Source: Bacteroidales bacterium (GTDB lineage Bacteria > Bacteroidota > Bacteroidia > Bacteroidales > SM23-62). Taken from it: a stretch of 37,177 nt of DNA. The translations under genes were made by a program, and so were the position numbers. Below are positions 16,184 to 26,041 of this stretch, piece by piece. Where the stretch lies: positions 1 to 37,177 of the forward strand of contig JADHVS010000022.1 of NCBI GenBank assembly GCA_016783865.1. The letters are read 5' to 3'. A model generated the notes under the pieces. It worked only from the letters and a program-made list of their open reading frames with translations, was not told the origin of the DNA and searched no databases. How positions within the stretch are numbered: the stretch's first letter is position 1; each line of letters starts with the position of its first letter.

Positions 16184-17686
16184 ATGAAAACGCTTTTTAT
16201 AACTGTATTCATCATGTTACAGTATTTGGTTTTTCCGCAGGAAACCTTTTTTCAAGTGTATCAAACTCCCAAACACGAAAGGGCATTCGAATGTATCCAG
16301 ACCCAGAATGGGAAGTATATTCTGGTTGGAGACCGGGCAACTGATTACAACTATGATACGATAACAGGGATTTCATTACTCGTTGATGAATTCGGCAACA
16401 TCGAAAACGAACTTTTATATAACGATCCGGTTTATAATACCCGTTTTACGATCGTTACCTCATTGCCAAATGACGATCAATTTCTGATCATTGGTTCAAA
16501 GGATTCCGTTGTTGGAGTTGACAGTTATTCGAAAATCATTGAATATATCGTAGATAGTTCATTAACCCTGATTCAGTCAAATTCGTTTTTTGAATTGAAA
16601 AACCATCTGACATATCCATGGAAATGCGAAATTGTCGATGATACAATATTGTATTTGTTGATCGAAGACCATCCACTCCCCGATAGTATGTTTTCGCAAC
16701 AATTGGGTGTGGCAAAGATCAGGCTGCTTGATGATAGCTTGTCAAGTTATTTTAATCAGGGAACGGGTTCATCTTCTCCACATTATGCCCAAGATATTAT
16801 ATTCTCAAAATCAAGCAGTATAGTCAAGGTGTTCTTCATGGGTTCTGATATAGATGAAAGTAATTTGTTAAAGATTCTTTATCTGGATACCAATCTAAAT
16901 TATATCACAAGCTTTCCCGCACCTGGGAATAATATATCATCTACACCCTGTGCTACGCATTTTAACGATTCGATCTATATTTTAACGGCCACCAGCAGCC
17001 CTACACTCTCCATACCAATTCAACATATCATAAGCTATAAAATGAGCAGCTTTACTGACACTATCCTTTCTTTTACCGAATATGTGAATTCCTTCGATAC
17101 CATTCTTTATGCCGGCGCAGGGACGAATACGGCAATTTGCGGGAACTCCATCTTTATTACAGGAATTTATAATATAAAACCGTTCCAGTTTCCGTGGCAG
17201 ACTTCGCCAATCTGGATCCAGATTACAAAAATGGATATTGATTTGAATATCCTCAGCCATCATTTTTATGGAGGGGATGCCCAGTACATGCCTTATTGCA
17301 TAACGGCCACATCCGACGGTGGCGCTTTTATCACCGGATTTACCTGGAATTATACGATTCCCGGGAATGAACAATGGGATATTTTTGCCCTGAAAGTTGA
17401 TACTGCCGGTCTGGTCACCAACATCCCCGACGATGCCACCTGGCAAATGAATGACGCCATCCTCTGCCCCAACCCCGGCTCCGAATATTGCATCGCCTTT
17501 GTGGGCGCGCAACATCCGGAAGCCACGCTTTTATTGCACGATATGAACGGGAGGCAAATCATGGCACACAAGCTACACCAGCCCCAAACCCGGATCAATA
17601 CCGTCTCCCTACCCACAGGGCCCTATATTTATAAGTTTATAGCTCAAGGAAACGTAATCGGAACAGGGAAATGGATAAAGCAATAA
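16184..17686 (+). CDS. T9SS-sorted secreted protein, cassette B second gene
   Basis: 500 residues from ATG 16184, chosen over the TTG three codons up because it starts the signal peptide MKTLFITVFIMLQYLVFPQ. Paralogue of the 13328 gene along its whole length: TPKHERAFECIQT, YILVGDRATDYNYD, AGAGTNTAICGNSIFITGIY, FPWQTSPIWIQITKMD. Similarity is moderate in the body and high from about residue 400. The sorting domain starts near residue 426 (LCPNPGSEYCIAFVGAQHPE) and ends GTGKWIKQ. Unlike the first gene of this cassette it is intact. Function unknown; probably a surface or secreted beta-propeller. Convergent with the tolC-like gene, separated by a heptamer array. Confidence 0.75.
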   Translation: MKTLFITVFIMLQYLVFPQETFFQVYQTPKHERAFECIQTQNGKYILVGDRATDYNYDTITGISLLVDEFGNIENELLYNDPVYNTRFTIVTSLPNDDQFLIIGSKDSVVGVDSYSKIIEYIVDSSLTLIQSNSFFELKNHLTYPWKCEIVDDTILYLLIEDHPLPDSMFSQQLGVAKIRLLDDSLSSYFNQGTGSSSPHYAQDIIFSKSSSIVKVFFMGSDIDESNLLKILYLDTNLNYITSFPAPGNNISSTPCATHFNDSIYILTATSSPTLSIPIQHIISYKMSSFTDTILSFTEYVNSFDTILYAGAGTNTAICGNSIFITGIYNIKPFQFPWQTSPIWIQITKMDIDLNILSHHFYGGDAQYMPYCITATSDGGAFITGFTWNYTIPGNEQWDIFALKVDTAGLVTNIPDDATWQMNDAILCPNPGSEYCIAFVGAQHPEATLLLHDMNGRQIMAHKLHQPQTRINTVSLPTGPYIYKFIAQGNVIGTGKWIKQ

Positions 17687-17720
17687 TTCGTCGTTCGTAA
17701 TTCTAAATTCGTCATTCCTT
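17686..17720. repeat. Heptamer array (consensus ATTCGTC), 5 units, spanning two stop codons
   Basis: ATTCGTC GTTCGTA ATTCTAA ATTCGTC ATTCCTT. The first unit begins on the last base of the cassette B stop codon. The last two units cover the stop of the convergent tolC-like gene (17712-17714). Confidence 0.85.
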
Positions 17721-19043
17721 CACAATCCCCCCCGTCAGCCTCAACAGCTCCGTCTGGCTGTCGATCAGGTCGTAAATGGCGTTGAGCTTCTTGGATGCGG
17801 CGTTGAGGTAGATGAGCTGCACGTCACGGAAATTGAAGGAGTTGATGGTCCCGTTGCGGTACTTTTCGGTGGCGATCTCCATGTTTAACCGGGCGCTCTC
17901 CATGTTAAGCTGGGCTACTTCCAGCAGTTGTTGCCGGATTTGATAGAGCTCAAACTGGGTGACCAGCAGGTTTTCAAGAGTCTGTTTCAGCTCCTGCATC
18001 TGCAGGGTTCCGATCTTTTCATTGATACGCGCTGTCTCAATAGCCCTCCGGGTATTCCCGCCGTTGAAGAGGTTAAAGCTCAGGCTGAAGTTGGCGTAGT
18101 AGTCAAACAGGTAGGTGTTGGCTTCGTGCTTGTTGAAGTCGTACCACCCCTGGGTGAGATCAGCCCCGGCGTTCATCGAAAGGGTGGGCCAGAGGTCACT
18201 TCTAGCGATCCGGACATCCTTTTTCAGGATATCCTGGTTGACATATTGATTGAGAAGGTTGGTGTTGTTTGAGAGCATCTGCTTCATCAGGATGTTCAGA
18301 TCGTAGGTTTGCAGTTGAACTTCAAAGCTGTCCACCAGTGTAAACTGCACAGAAGGGGGCTCTCCCAGCAACAGGTTGAGGTGCAGCAGGGAGTTCTTTA
18401 CATTTAATTCCTGAAGCAAAAAATTGGTGGAGTCGCTGAGGAAGGAGTTTTTGGCCTGCAGGACATCAAAGGTCACGGAACTTCCCAGCTCTTTCCGCAT
18501 CATCTCATACCGGTACCGGTCGCCCGAGAGATCCTTCACTTCATTCAGGACGCGAAGGCGCTCCTGTTCCAGCAAGGCATAATAGTACCCCAGGATGATC
18601 GCTTGCAGGGTATTTTCAATGACAATGGTAGAATATCCCGCGGAGTATTGTTCCAGCAGATCCATCTTTTGTTTGTTCATCGTCACTGCCAGTCCGTCGA
18701 ACAGCAGCCATCTTACATTCACATAAGGGGTCAGCGAATTGGAGTAGATGTCGTCGCGTTTGAAGGTGAAGGTAGTTGAATCGAGTTCGGGGGTGTTATC
18801 GTAGCGATTGATGCTGCTCAGTCCCAGCGAGATCGAAGGCCATCTGCCCACGGTTCCCTGGGCATTGGTCAGCGCGGCAATGTTGTAGTTCTGCTCTGCG
18901 ATCCGGATCTGGAAGTTGTTCTCCAATCCTTTGGCAATGGCATCTGCCAGGGTGAGTGGTTGTTGTGCCGGCATCAGGGCTGGAACGAAAAGGAGCAGGA
19001 GAAGCAGGATCCATTTGGTGATGGTTGTGGTTGGTATGGTCAT
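17712..19043 (-). CDS. TolC family outer-membrane efflux protein
   Basis: 443 residues. The signal peptide is about MTIPTTTITKWILLLLLLFV... ending PAQQ. The mature start LTLADAIAKGLENNFQIRIA is the classical TolC opening, and the second structural repeat is visible (RRAIETARINEKIGTLQMQE, NMEIATEKYRNGTINSFNF). It forms the trimeric outer-membrane duct for the RND pump encoded 21 bases upstream on the same strand. Length is normal. Last gene of a three-gene operon with the adaptor and pump. Its stop codon lies inside a heptamer array. Confidence 0.88.
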   Translation of the reverse strand: MTIPTTTITKWILLLLLLFVPALMPAQQPLTLADAIAKGLENNFQIRIAEQNYNIAALTNAQGTVGRWPSISLGLSSINRYDNTPELDSTTFTFKRDDIYSNSLTPYVNVRWLLFDGLAVTMNKQKMDLLEQYSAGYSTIVIENTLQAIILGYYYALLEQERLRVLNEVKDLSGDRYRYEMMRKELGSSVTFDVLQAKNSFLSDSTNFLLQELNVKNSLLHLNLLLGEPPSVQFTLVDSFEVQLQTYDLNILMKQMLSNNTNLLNQYVNQDILKKDVRIARSDLWPTLSMNAGADLTQGWYDFNKHEANTYLFDYYANFSLSFNLFNGGNTRRAIETARINEKIGTLQMQELKQTLENLLVTQFELYQIRQQLLEVAQLNMESARLNMEIATEKYRNGTINSFNFRDVQLIYLNAASKKLNAIYDLIDSQTELLRLTGGIVKE

Positions 19044-19064
19044 GGTTCGCTGATTCAGATTCGG

Positions 19065-22000
19065 TTATTCAATGGTTCGTTTGCTGTAGATGATGGCCTT
19101 CTCCACACTCTCCCTCGTGGGAACGGTTGAAAGTTTTGCGGCGATCCTGGGAGGTACTTTCCGTTTCGGATCCCCGCGAAGCACCCACAGGTTGATCCTG
19201 TTGTAGAAATAGATGGAGTAGCGTTTGATATCGTTCAGGGCGAGGATCAGCACGGGGAACAAGACCAGGATGAAAGCGGTCCCTACGAATACCCCATAGG
19301 CAAGGGCCACGGCCATCGGAATTAAAAACTGCGCCTGGAAGCTGCGTTCCAGGATGATAGGATAGAGGCCAACAGTAGTTGTCAGGCTGGTCAGAACGAT
19401 GGCCCGGAAACGGGCCAGGCCGGTCTCATACACTGCCTCTTTCACTTTTCTCCCCTCCAGCAGCAGCGAGTTATATTTGGAGAGGAAGACCACCGCATCG
19501 TTGATGATCACCCCCGATAGGGCCAGCATCCCCCAAACGCTGAGTAACGATACAGGAACACCCTCTACCCCATGTCCCCACAAAGCACCCAGCCAGGCCA
19601 GCGGGATCATCATAACGATGATCAGTCCCTGGGAGAAGGATTTGAAGTGGAGGATGATGATCAGGAACATCAGCAGGAAGGCTGGAATAAAAAATTTCTG
19701 TATCTGGGCCATGGTCTCATCGCTGTCTTTTTTCTGACCCAGGTAGGCTACGTTGATCCCCGGATATCGTCCAAGTAACTCGGGGACGATCTCCGTTTCG
19801 ATCTTCTCCTGGATGGGGATAATGGGGGTATCATAGCTGACCACATTGGCATCGATCCGGATCTCCCGGGAGCTGTTGTAGTGCTTGATGCTGACCGGAC
19901 CGCGCTCGATCTCGAAGGTGGCCAGTTCTGACAATGGAAATTCACCCATCGGGGTCTTGATCTTCATGGTCTCCAGTTGCCCCAGGTTGATCCGGTCGGT
20001 TTTGGGGTACCGGACCCACACCCGCAACTCGTCCTTGCCATGCTGCAGCCGCTGCGCCTGTCCGCCAAAGAAGCCCTGACGAACCTGGTTGGTGAGCGTT
20101 GCCTGGTTGAAACCGAGAAAATAGGCAAGGGGTTTTAATTTCAATTGAACCTCCCGCATCCCGGTCGGATTGACGTCGGCAATGTTATTCAGCTCTTCGA
20201 TCTGCTTCAGGCTCTGCATCAGATCCGCCTTGGCCATGTTCAGCTGCTTTTCATCTTTCCCCAGCAGGCTGACCGAGATGGGGGTGCCAAAGGTGGCTCT
20301 TCCCTGGATGGTCAGCTTCTCGGCTTCCGGCATCTCGCCCACTTTGTCCTGTACTCGCCGGACGATTTCATAACTGGAAGTTCCGCTGTTCTCCAGGTCC
20401 CGGAGCAGCACAAAGATGTTCCCGGCATGGGATCCCCGCTCCTGTCCGCTGAAAGCATTTCCGGTGGAGAGAAAGGTATAGTTGACAAAGTTAGCGGAAT
20501 CGCCCAGTTTGTCCATCAGCTCCTCATTCACCTCCCAGATTGCATCATCAATCAGTTTCAGGGATGTAAGCGTCTGAGCCTCTCCCGACCCCGGTTTGAA
20601 TGTGATATCCACCGTAAACTGATCGAATGGGATCGCTGGGAAGAAGGTCGCTTTGATCAGCCCCCCCTGGAATAGTCCGGCGGTGATCATGATCAGGAAA
20701 ATCGGTACAAAGATCACCACGTACTTCCACTTGATCACAAATTTCAATGCATTACCATAAAGCTTGATTCGCATGAAATCAACCGCCTTGTCCAGTGCAT
20801 CCCGGATCCGTTTCCCGGTATTCTGCCTTACATTCCGGCGCAATACCCAGTTGCTGGCCAGGTGGGCCGGCAGGACGAAAAAGGCCTCCAGCAGGGAGAA
20901 ACCAAGACTGAACACCACCACGAAGGCCATCTCATACATGAATTCCATTCGTCCCCGGATGAAGAAGAGCGGGGAGAACGCTATAATGGTGGTCGTCACG
21001 GAGGTCACCACAGCGGGAAGCACTTCCATGGTCCCGTCGAGGGCTGCTTTCCGCGGTGTTTTCCCACGTTCAAAGTGGGTAAAGATATTCTCAGCGATCA
21101 CAATCCCATCATCCACCAGGATTCCGATCACCAGGATCATTCCGAAGAGAGAGATCATGTTGACTGTCAGGCCGTAAAATATCCCAAGCAGAAACATGGC
21201 GCCAAACGAAGCCGGGATCCCGATCGCTACCCAGAGGGAGAGGCGCAGGCTGAGGAATAGTCCAAGGGTGATGAAGATCAGCAGCAACCCGATCCCACCG
21301 TTCCGGTAAAGCAGGTTGAGGCGAGCTTTCAGCAACTGAAGAAAGTCGTATGTAACTTTCATTTCGGTATCGCTGTGGATTTCATTCCAGCTGGCCGTAT
21401 ATTCATTGCAGAAGTCCGATATCGCAATCAGGTCTTCCGTGGGCAGCTTGAAGATCTGGAAGGTGACGGCAGGAAGCCCGTTAAAGAGATAGGTACTGGC
21501 TACATCGGCAAACTGCATGTGCACGGTGCCTACATCGCCCAGACGGAGGTATGATCCATCGGGATTGCCCCGGATGATGATCTGTTCAATCTGTTCGGGT
21601 TCCACCGTCCTGTAACGGCTCCGGATCATGATCTCCTCCGTTTCAGAGCGGATCTGTCCGCCGGAAATATCCAGGTTGTTCTGGGCAATGGCGCGTGTAA
21701 CTTCATCAAAGGTGAGGTTGTACCGCAGGAGGTCCTCTTCCGGGATCTCTACCGAGATCTCCAGGTCGGGAAAGCCGCCCACCCGGATCTGCGACATGAT
21801 CCCCGAGGTGTAGAGATCATGTTCGATCTCATTTGCATACCGTTTCAGGGTCAGCAGGTCAACATCGCCCGAGAGACTCATGAACATGGCAAAGGTGGAG
21901 GAGCGTTGCTTGTTGACGATCGGTTTTTCGGCATCCACCGGGAAAGAGGTAATTCCGTCAACAGCATTTTTGACCTCCATCAGGGTCTCATCGATGTCGT

Positions 22001-22298
22001 ACTCACCGGTGACCTCGATCTGCACGGAGGTGACATTCTCGGAGGAGGTGCTGTTGACCTCCTTGAGGCCGGCAATCCCCCGGAGTGCCTCCTCGATCCG
22101 CATGGTGATTCCCTCCTCCATCTCTTTTGGGGAAGCTCCGGGGTAGAATACGGTGACATTGATGTATTTCTCGGAGAAATCGGGGAAAAAGGAGCGGTTC
22201 ATCGAGACAAAGGCGATGCCACCCAGGACCAGGATGATGAAGAGGATGATGTTGGCGTAAAAGGGATATTTTATGAATGTGGCAACAAGTTTTCTCAT
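19065..22298 (-). CDS. RND family efflux pump, inner-membrane permease
   Basis: 1077 residues, the usual size. The N-terminal transmembrane helix is at residues 12-32, followed by the first periplasmic loop (FFPDFSEKYINVTVFYPGAS). The TM4 motif ILVDDGIVIAENIFTHFERG places the paired Asp of the proton relay at residues 396-397. Second-half helices are near FFIPAFLLMFLIIILHF and GVIINDAVVFLSKYNSLL. Overall it resembles the HAE1/multidrug branch common in Bacteroidota rather than CusA; the substrate is unknown. Start codon and adaptor stop overlap (ATGA, 22295-22298), indicating translational coupling. Confidence 0.92.
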   Translation of the reverse strand: MRKLVATFIKYPFYANIILFIILVLGGIAFVSMNRSFFPDFSEKYINVTVFYPGASPKEMEEGITMRIEEALRGIAGLKEVNSTSSENVTSVQIEVTGEYDIDETLMEVKNAVDGITSFPVDAEKPIVNKQRSSTFAMFMSLSGDVDLLTLKRYANEIEHDLYTSGIMSQIRVGGFPDLEISVEIPEEDLLRYNLTFDEVTRAIAQNNLDISGGQIRSETEEIMIRSRYRTVEPEQIEQIIIRGNPDGSYLRLGDVGTVHMQFADVASTYLFNGLPAVTFQIFKLPTEDLIAISDFCNEYTASWNEIHSDTEMKVTYDFLQLLKARLNLLYRNGGIGLLLIFITLGLFLSLRLSLWVAIGIPASFGAMFLLGIFYGLTVNMISLFGMILVIGILVDDGIVIAENIFTHFERGKTPRKAALDGTMEVLPAVVTSVTTTIIAFSPLFFIRGRMEFMYEMAFVVVFSLGFSLLEAFFVLPAHLASNWVLRRNVRQNTGKRIRDALDKAVDFMRIKLYGNALKFVIKWKYVVIFVPIFLIMITAGLFQGGLIKATFFPAIPFDQFTVDITFKPGSGEAQTLTSLKLIDDAIWEVNEELMDKLGDSANFVNYTFLSTGNAFSGQERGSHAGNIFVLLRDLENSGTSSYEIVRRVQDKVGEMPEAEKLTIQGRATFGTPISVSLLGKDEKQLNMAKADLMQSLKQIEELNNIADVNPTGMREVQLKLKPLAYFLGFNQATLTNQVRQGFFGGQAQRLQHGKDELRVWVRYPKTDRINLGQLETMKIKTPMGEFPLSELATFEIERGPVSIKHYNSSREIRIDANVVSYDTPIIPIQEKIETEIVPELLGRYPGINVAYLGQKKDSDETMAQIQKFFIPAFLLMFLIIILHFKSFSQGLIIVMMIPLAWLGALWGHGVEGVPVSLLSVWGMLALSGVIINDAVVFLSKYNSLLLEGRKVKEAVYETGLARFRAIVLTSLTTTVGLYPIILERSFQAQFLIPMAVALAYGVFVGTAFILVLFPVLILALNDIKRYSIYFYNRINLWVLRGDPKRKVPPRIAAKLSTVPTRESVEKAIIYSKRTIE

Positions 22299-23428
22299 GG
22301 CTGGTTCAGAATTTCTGCGTTAAATCCTTCCTTGGCGTTGACAAGCGGTTCCACCACCAGGTCCGCCCCTTCCGGCAATCCCGAAAAGATCACCGTGGTT
22401 TTGTTTATTTTCAGTACGTCGATCTGGTTCTCTTTCAGCTTTCCATCCACCACGGTGAATACCTTGTTGTTGTTAAAAACCGCATTTCGTGGGATCTCCA
22501 TACTCTCTTTCAGGGTTTTCGCAGCAAATTCCGCCCGCAGGTATTGTCCCTGGATGAGGGGTTTGTTCTTGCTTGGGTTCAGCGATACATAAACCGTAAT
22601 GGACTGTGTGGCCGGATCCATGAACTCGGACTTTCGCACCACCGTTCCGTTCCAGGTAATATTCCCCTCTTTGGTGCTCACCTTTACCTGGTCCCCGATC
22701 TGGATCCAGTAGGCATCTTCAATGCGGACAGGAACTTCAAGTTCCAGCTTATCGGTACGGATCATGGAGGCGATCCGGCTCCCGGGATTGGCCACCGAAC
22801 CGGGTTCCAGGTAAACGGCTGTGAAGGTTCCGTCGAATGGTGCATAGAGGTGATATTTGGAGAGCCGGACCTCCGCACTTTTGATGCTGAAATAGTCGTT
22901 AAGGATGTTGCGGCTCGCCAGGAAGATCTTTTCGGCCTCCGAATCGGGTTCCGGGAGAGAAGGTAAGGGTTCGTTGATTTTCACATCGTTGAAGAATTTT
23001 TCATACTTCTGATAACTGCCGGGATAATCGATCCTGATGTCGGGAAGGATCCCGGCGATGGAGTTGAGGAAACGACTTTTACTTGCTTTGAGATTGTTCC
23101 GGGCCTCTTCATCAAAGATCCTGACCAGCAGATCCCCTTTTGCGAACCTGGTCCCTTCCCTCAGGATAACAGCTCCCGGAAGGATCTCTCCCTGGACTTC
23201 GGCGCTCAGATCCACCGAATGCTGGGACGACAACCGGCCGGTTTCGATGATCATGGCCTGGTTGGTGGTATAGTTGACCTTCTCTGTTTTGACAAACAAC
23301 TTGATCTCTTCCCGCTGTTTCTCCTGTGATTCCTCACCCATTCCTGCAAACATCATATACAGGAAGGCGCTAAGGACAAACAGGAAAACGATGGCAACCA
23401 GGCTGATGAGTGATTTTCTCCAGTTCAT
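22295..23428 (-). CDS. RND periplasmic adaptor (HlyD/MFP family)
   Basis: 377 residues. The N-terminal membrane anchor is LISLVAIVFLFVLSAFLYMM. The lipoyl/barrel-sandwich half-motifs flank a short coiled-coil hairpin (VDLSAEVQGEILPGAVILRE and HLYAPFDGTFTAVYLEPGS), with VANPGSRIASM after them and a beta-barrel domain with VEIPRNAVFNNN-like spacing near the end. It bridges the RND pump and the TolC duct. First gene of the operon; a -7 box lies 18 bases upstream. Confidence 0.88.
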   Translation of the reverse strand: MNWRKSLISLVAIVFLFVLSAFLYMMFAGMGEESQEKQREEIKLFVKTEKVNYTTNQAMIIETGRLSSQHSVDLSAEVQGEILPGAVILREGTRFAKGDLLVRIFDEEARNNLKASKSRFLNSIAGILPDIRIDYPGSYQKYEKFFNDVKINEPLPSLPEPDSEAEKIFLASRNILNDYFSIKSAEVRLSKYHLYAPFDGTFTAVYLEPGSVANPGSRIASMIRTDKLELEVPVRIEDAYWIQIGDQVKVSTKEGNITWNGTVVRKSEFMDPATQSITVYVSLNPSKNKPLIQGQYLRAEFAAKTLKESMEIPRNAVFNNNKVFTVVDGKLKENQIDVLKINKTTVIFSGLPEGADLVVEPLVNAKEGFNAEILNQP

Positions 23429-23445
23429 AGCGATAGAAATTTTTG

Positions 23446-23453
23446 CAAATATA
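23446..23453 (-). promoter_or_regulatory. Probable -7 box of the RND operon
   Basis: Read on the minus strand it is TATATTTG, an exact TAnnTTTG, 18 bases before the adaptor ATG. This would give a very short leader. No exact -33 TTTG is visible; the region upstream is an AT repeat (23459-23472). Confidence 0.4.
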
Positions 23454-23495
23454 AAGGAATATATATATAAAGTAGTGATGTAATATTATGATAAT

Positions 23496-23539
23496 GTGAC
23501 AAGGTGACAAGGTGATCAGTGACTGGTGTCATGGTGACC
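23496..23539. repeat. GTGAC-type 7/8-base array upstream of the RND operon
   Basis: GTGACAAG GTGACAAG GTGATCA GTGACTG GTGTCAT GGTGACC: units of 8, 8, 7, 7, 7 and 7 bases. It lies in the 230-base gap between the cytidine deaminase and the efflux operon, about 70 bases before the adaptor start. Confidence 0.7.
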
Positions 23540-23658
23540 AATGATCTGTAAATTCGGTTCAAAGGAAAGTGAAATACCTGGCAGGCACAAAAAAAAATCG
23601 ATGAGTGTAGGATAAAAAAAGGTAAGTGGAGGAATTATTGCTTTGAATAGTGCTGAGC

Positions 23659-24153
23659 TTATTTCAGGGAGTCGCCCCGGAAAGCGAACGGCAGGATCTC
23701 TTTTACACTATCCATGACGTAGATGCTTCTGTCACTTCCGGTAATGAAAAGTTTGATATCATGATGATGTCTGGTTTCAGATTCGATCAGCACCTGGCGG
23801 CAACTACCACACGGAAAAACAGGAAATTCATTTTCTTTCAGCTCTTTTTGGGTGGATAAGGCCAGGGCGACAATGGGAACATCAGGAAACCTGCTACCCG
23901 CTGAAAACAGGGCAACCCGTTCGGCACATAATCCCAGTGGATAAACGGCGTTCTCCTGGTTACTTCCGCAAATGATCTCCCCGTTTTCCAACAACACGGC
24001 GCTCCCCACGTTGAAGTTAGAATATGGTGCATAGGCGTGATCAACGGATGTCTGAGCCTCCCTGATCAACAGCTGTTCATCTTCCGTGAGTTGAGAGGCA
24101 TCATCGTAAATCCTGACCGAAATTTCCTGTTTGATGACTTTTGAAGGTTTCAT
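23659..24153 (-). CDS. cdd: Cytidine deaminase
   Basis: 164 residues, slightly longer than the usual homotetrameric enzyme of about 130 because of a 30-residue N-terminal extension. The family signature is complete: AYAPYSNFNVGSAVLLENG (40-58), zinc-site CAE (Cys76, catalytic Glu78) and PCGSCRQ (Cys115, Cys118). It deaminates cytidine and deoxycytidine to uridine forms in pyrimidine salvage. The start at 24153 gives KPSKVIKQEISVRIYDD before the domain, as in Bacteroidota homologues. Single-gene unit, same strand as the flanking symporter and efflux operon. Confidence 0.93.
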   Translation of the reverse strand: MKPSKVIKQEISVRIYDDASQLTEDEQLLIREAQTSVDHAYAPYSNFNVGSAVLLENGEIICGSNQENAVYPLGLCAERVALFSAGSRFPDVPIVALALSTQKELKENEFPVFPCGSCRQVLIESETRHHHDIKLFITGSDRSIYVMDSVKEILPFAFRGDSLK

Positions 24154-24253
24154 CCCGATAAAGGTAATAAATATTGTTCGGGAACTCTCTTTTCGTTTTC
24201 ATTTGATAAGTGCAAACAACAAGAGGAGCCGTCATTTATGACAGCGGATTAGG

Positions 24254-24281
24254 AAATCCGAAATTGTAAATCGAAAATCGG
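24254..24281. repeat. AAATCNN heptamer array, 4 units
   Basis: AAATCCG AAATTGT AAATCGA AAATCGG, then an irregular continuation to 24294 where a different heptamer array begins. Confidence 0.7.
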
Positions 24282-24294
24282 ATTAATCGTAATT

Positions 24295-24350
24295 CCCTCG
24301 TCCTTCGTCCCTCTTCCCTCTTCCCTCGTCCTTCGTGTCACGTCCTTCAA
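24295..24350. repeat. CCCTCGT-type heptamer array, 8 units, over the symporter stop codon
   Basis: CCCTCGT CCTTCGT CCCTCTT CCCTCTT CCCTCGT CCTTCGT GTCACGT CCTTCAA. The last unit contains the stop codon (24347-24349) of the minus-strand symporter gene. On that strand the array is a purine-rich tract directly after the stop. Confidence 0.9.
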
Positions 24351-26041
24351 CCCTTATTTTGTTTCATCTGCTTTCTTTCCGCCCTTGTATATTTTTTAAA
24401 CTCGCCGGATTTCAGTTTTTTCCAATAGGCATTGAGGTCGCGTTTTACCTCCGGTGCCAGGATGAGCAACCCGAGGATGTTGGGGAATCCCATGGAGAGG
24501 ATCATCATATCGGAGAAGTCGATCACCGATCCCAGGTTGGAAGAGGATCCCACGATGATGAATCCGAGGAAGATGGTGAAGTAGAAATACTTAGCTACGT
24601 TTCTGTTCCCAAAAAGTCTCTTGGAGAATCCTCCGAAGAGGTAATCGAACCCTTTCAGCCCATAGTAGGACCAGGATATCATGGTGGAATAGGCGAAAAG
24701 AAAAATGGCAACCACCAGCAGGTAGGGAAACCAGGAGAAGACCGACTCAAACGCCTGACTGGTAAGCTGGGCCCCTTCCAGTCCGAGAGGATTTTCGTAA
24801 GTGCCGGTGAAAATGAGAACCAGGGCAGTCATGGTACAGATGATCACGGTGTCGACAAAAGGTTCCATCAGGGCCACCAGTCCTTCGGTGATGGGTTTAT
24901 CTGTTTTCACAGCCGAGTGGGCAATGGCGGCAGAACCTACGCCGGCTTCGTTGGAGAAGGCGGCCCGCTGAAATCCAACGATCAGAACACCGATAATTCC
25001 CCCTTTGATGGCTCCCGGATTAAAAGCGCCATTCCAGATCATGCTGAAGGCATCATCGGTATGCTCGAGGTTCATGGCGATGATGACCAGGGTGGTCCCC
25101 ACGTAAACCAGTGCCATGAAAGGCACGATCTTATCGGTCACCCTGGCAATGCTTTTGATCCCACCGATGATCACAATACCAACCAGGATGGCCAGGCCGA
25201 TCCCAAACCAGGCTCCGTAATGCTCGATGGATGGCATGACATAAGAGAACTGCGAAAAGGCCTGGTTGGCCTGGAACATATTCCCGCCTCCGAAGGATCC
25301 GCCGATGACCAGGATCGCAAACATTCCGGAGAGGACCCACCCAAGCCATTTCAGCTTCTTCCGTTTCAATCCCTCCCGGAGATAATACATCGGCCCCCCG
25401 GAAACCACTCCATGCGTGTCGATTTTCCGGTATTTTACCCCCAGTGTACATTCCGTGAACTTGGATGACATCCCAAGCAGTCCGGCCACGATCATCCAGA
25501 AGGTTGCCCCAGGGCCACCTATGGAGATCGCAATAGCTACACCAGCAATGTTCCCCAGCCCAACCGTTGCCGATAAAGCGGTGGTCAGCGCCTGGAAATG
25601 GGAAACCTCACCGGGATCGTTTGGGTCGTCATATTTTCCCTGGATCAGCTGGATGGCGTGCCTGAATCCCCTGAAGTTGATGAACCGCATCACAATGGTA
25701 AAGGTAACAGCACCAAAGATCAGCCAAACCACGATAAATGGAATGTTGGAGGTGACCGGGTTCCCCTCACCGTCAACAAAAGGTTCCCCGTATTCGTCAT
25801 AGACCACAGGATCGTGTAATCCGGCGTAGGAAAAAGGATCCCAGAAGAGGATTGAGTTCATGACATCCACGATGGGGGAGAAGGCCCGATCGATCTGCTG
25901 GCTGACCGTCAATTCCTCTTCCTCAGTCGGGATCGATGTCTGGTGATTGTTACCGGCAACCTGGATTGTGTCCTGTGCAACAAGAGAGCAGGAAGTGAAC
26001 AATAGAAGGAAAAACAGGGGAACTCTAATCTTCTTTAGCAT
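24347..26041 (-). CDS. AGCS family Na+/alanine (amino acid) symporter with signal-like N-terminal extension
   Basis: 564 residues, about 100 longer than classical AlsT/DagA carriers. The AGCS signature is present: [20 protein letters not shown] (163-182) and [16 protein letters not shown] (190-205), followed by the usual helices ([31 protein letters not shown]). It imports small neutral amino acids with Na+. The N-terminus has a signal-peptide-like [20 protein letters not shown] and a roughly 75-residue hydrophilic segment containing [17 protein letters not shown] before the first carrier helix. This layout occurs in Bacteroidota AGCS proteins; its purpose is unknown. Single gene, with a near-consensus -7 box (TACTTTTA) about 50 bases upstream. 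Confidence 0.88.
   Translation of the reverse strand: MLKKIRVPLFFLLLFTSCSLVAQDTIQVAGNNHQTSIPTEEEELTVSQQIDRAFSPIVDVMNSILFWDPFSYAGLHDPVVYDEYGEPFVDGEGNPVTSNIPFIVVWLIFGAVTFTIVMRFINFRGFRHAIQLIQGKYDDPNDPGEVSHFQALTTALSATVGLGNIAGVAIAISIGGPGATFWMIVAGLLGMSSKFTECTLGVKYRKIDTHGVVSGGPMYYLREGLKRKKLKWLGWVLSGMFAILVIGGSFGGGNMFQANQAFSQFSYVMPSIEHYGAWFGIGLAILVGIVIIGGIKSIARVTDKIVPFMALVYVGTTLVIIAMNLEHTDDAFSMIWNGAFNPGAIKGGIIGVLIVGFQRAAFSNEAGVGSAAIAHSAVKTDKPITEGLVALMEPFVDTVIICTMTALVLIFTGTYENPLGLEGAQLTSQAFESVFSWFPYLLVVAIFLFAYSTMISWSYYGLKGFDYLFGGFSKRLFGNRNVAKYFYFTIFLGFIIVGSSSNLGSVIDFSDMMILSMGFPNILGLLILAPEVKRDLNAYWKKLKSGEFKKYTRAERKQMKQNKG

Noticed and set aside
20145..20675. 176-codon frame antisense to the RND pump (also 21819-22592)
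   Set aside because: Antisense to conserved RND sequence; no recognisable domain.
24335..25468. 377-codon open frame antisense to the symporter
   Set aside because: It lies wholly opposite a gene with clear AGCS motifs, has a low-complexity His/Gly/Asp-rich product without family features, and starts in a heptamer array; a shadow of codon use.
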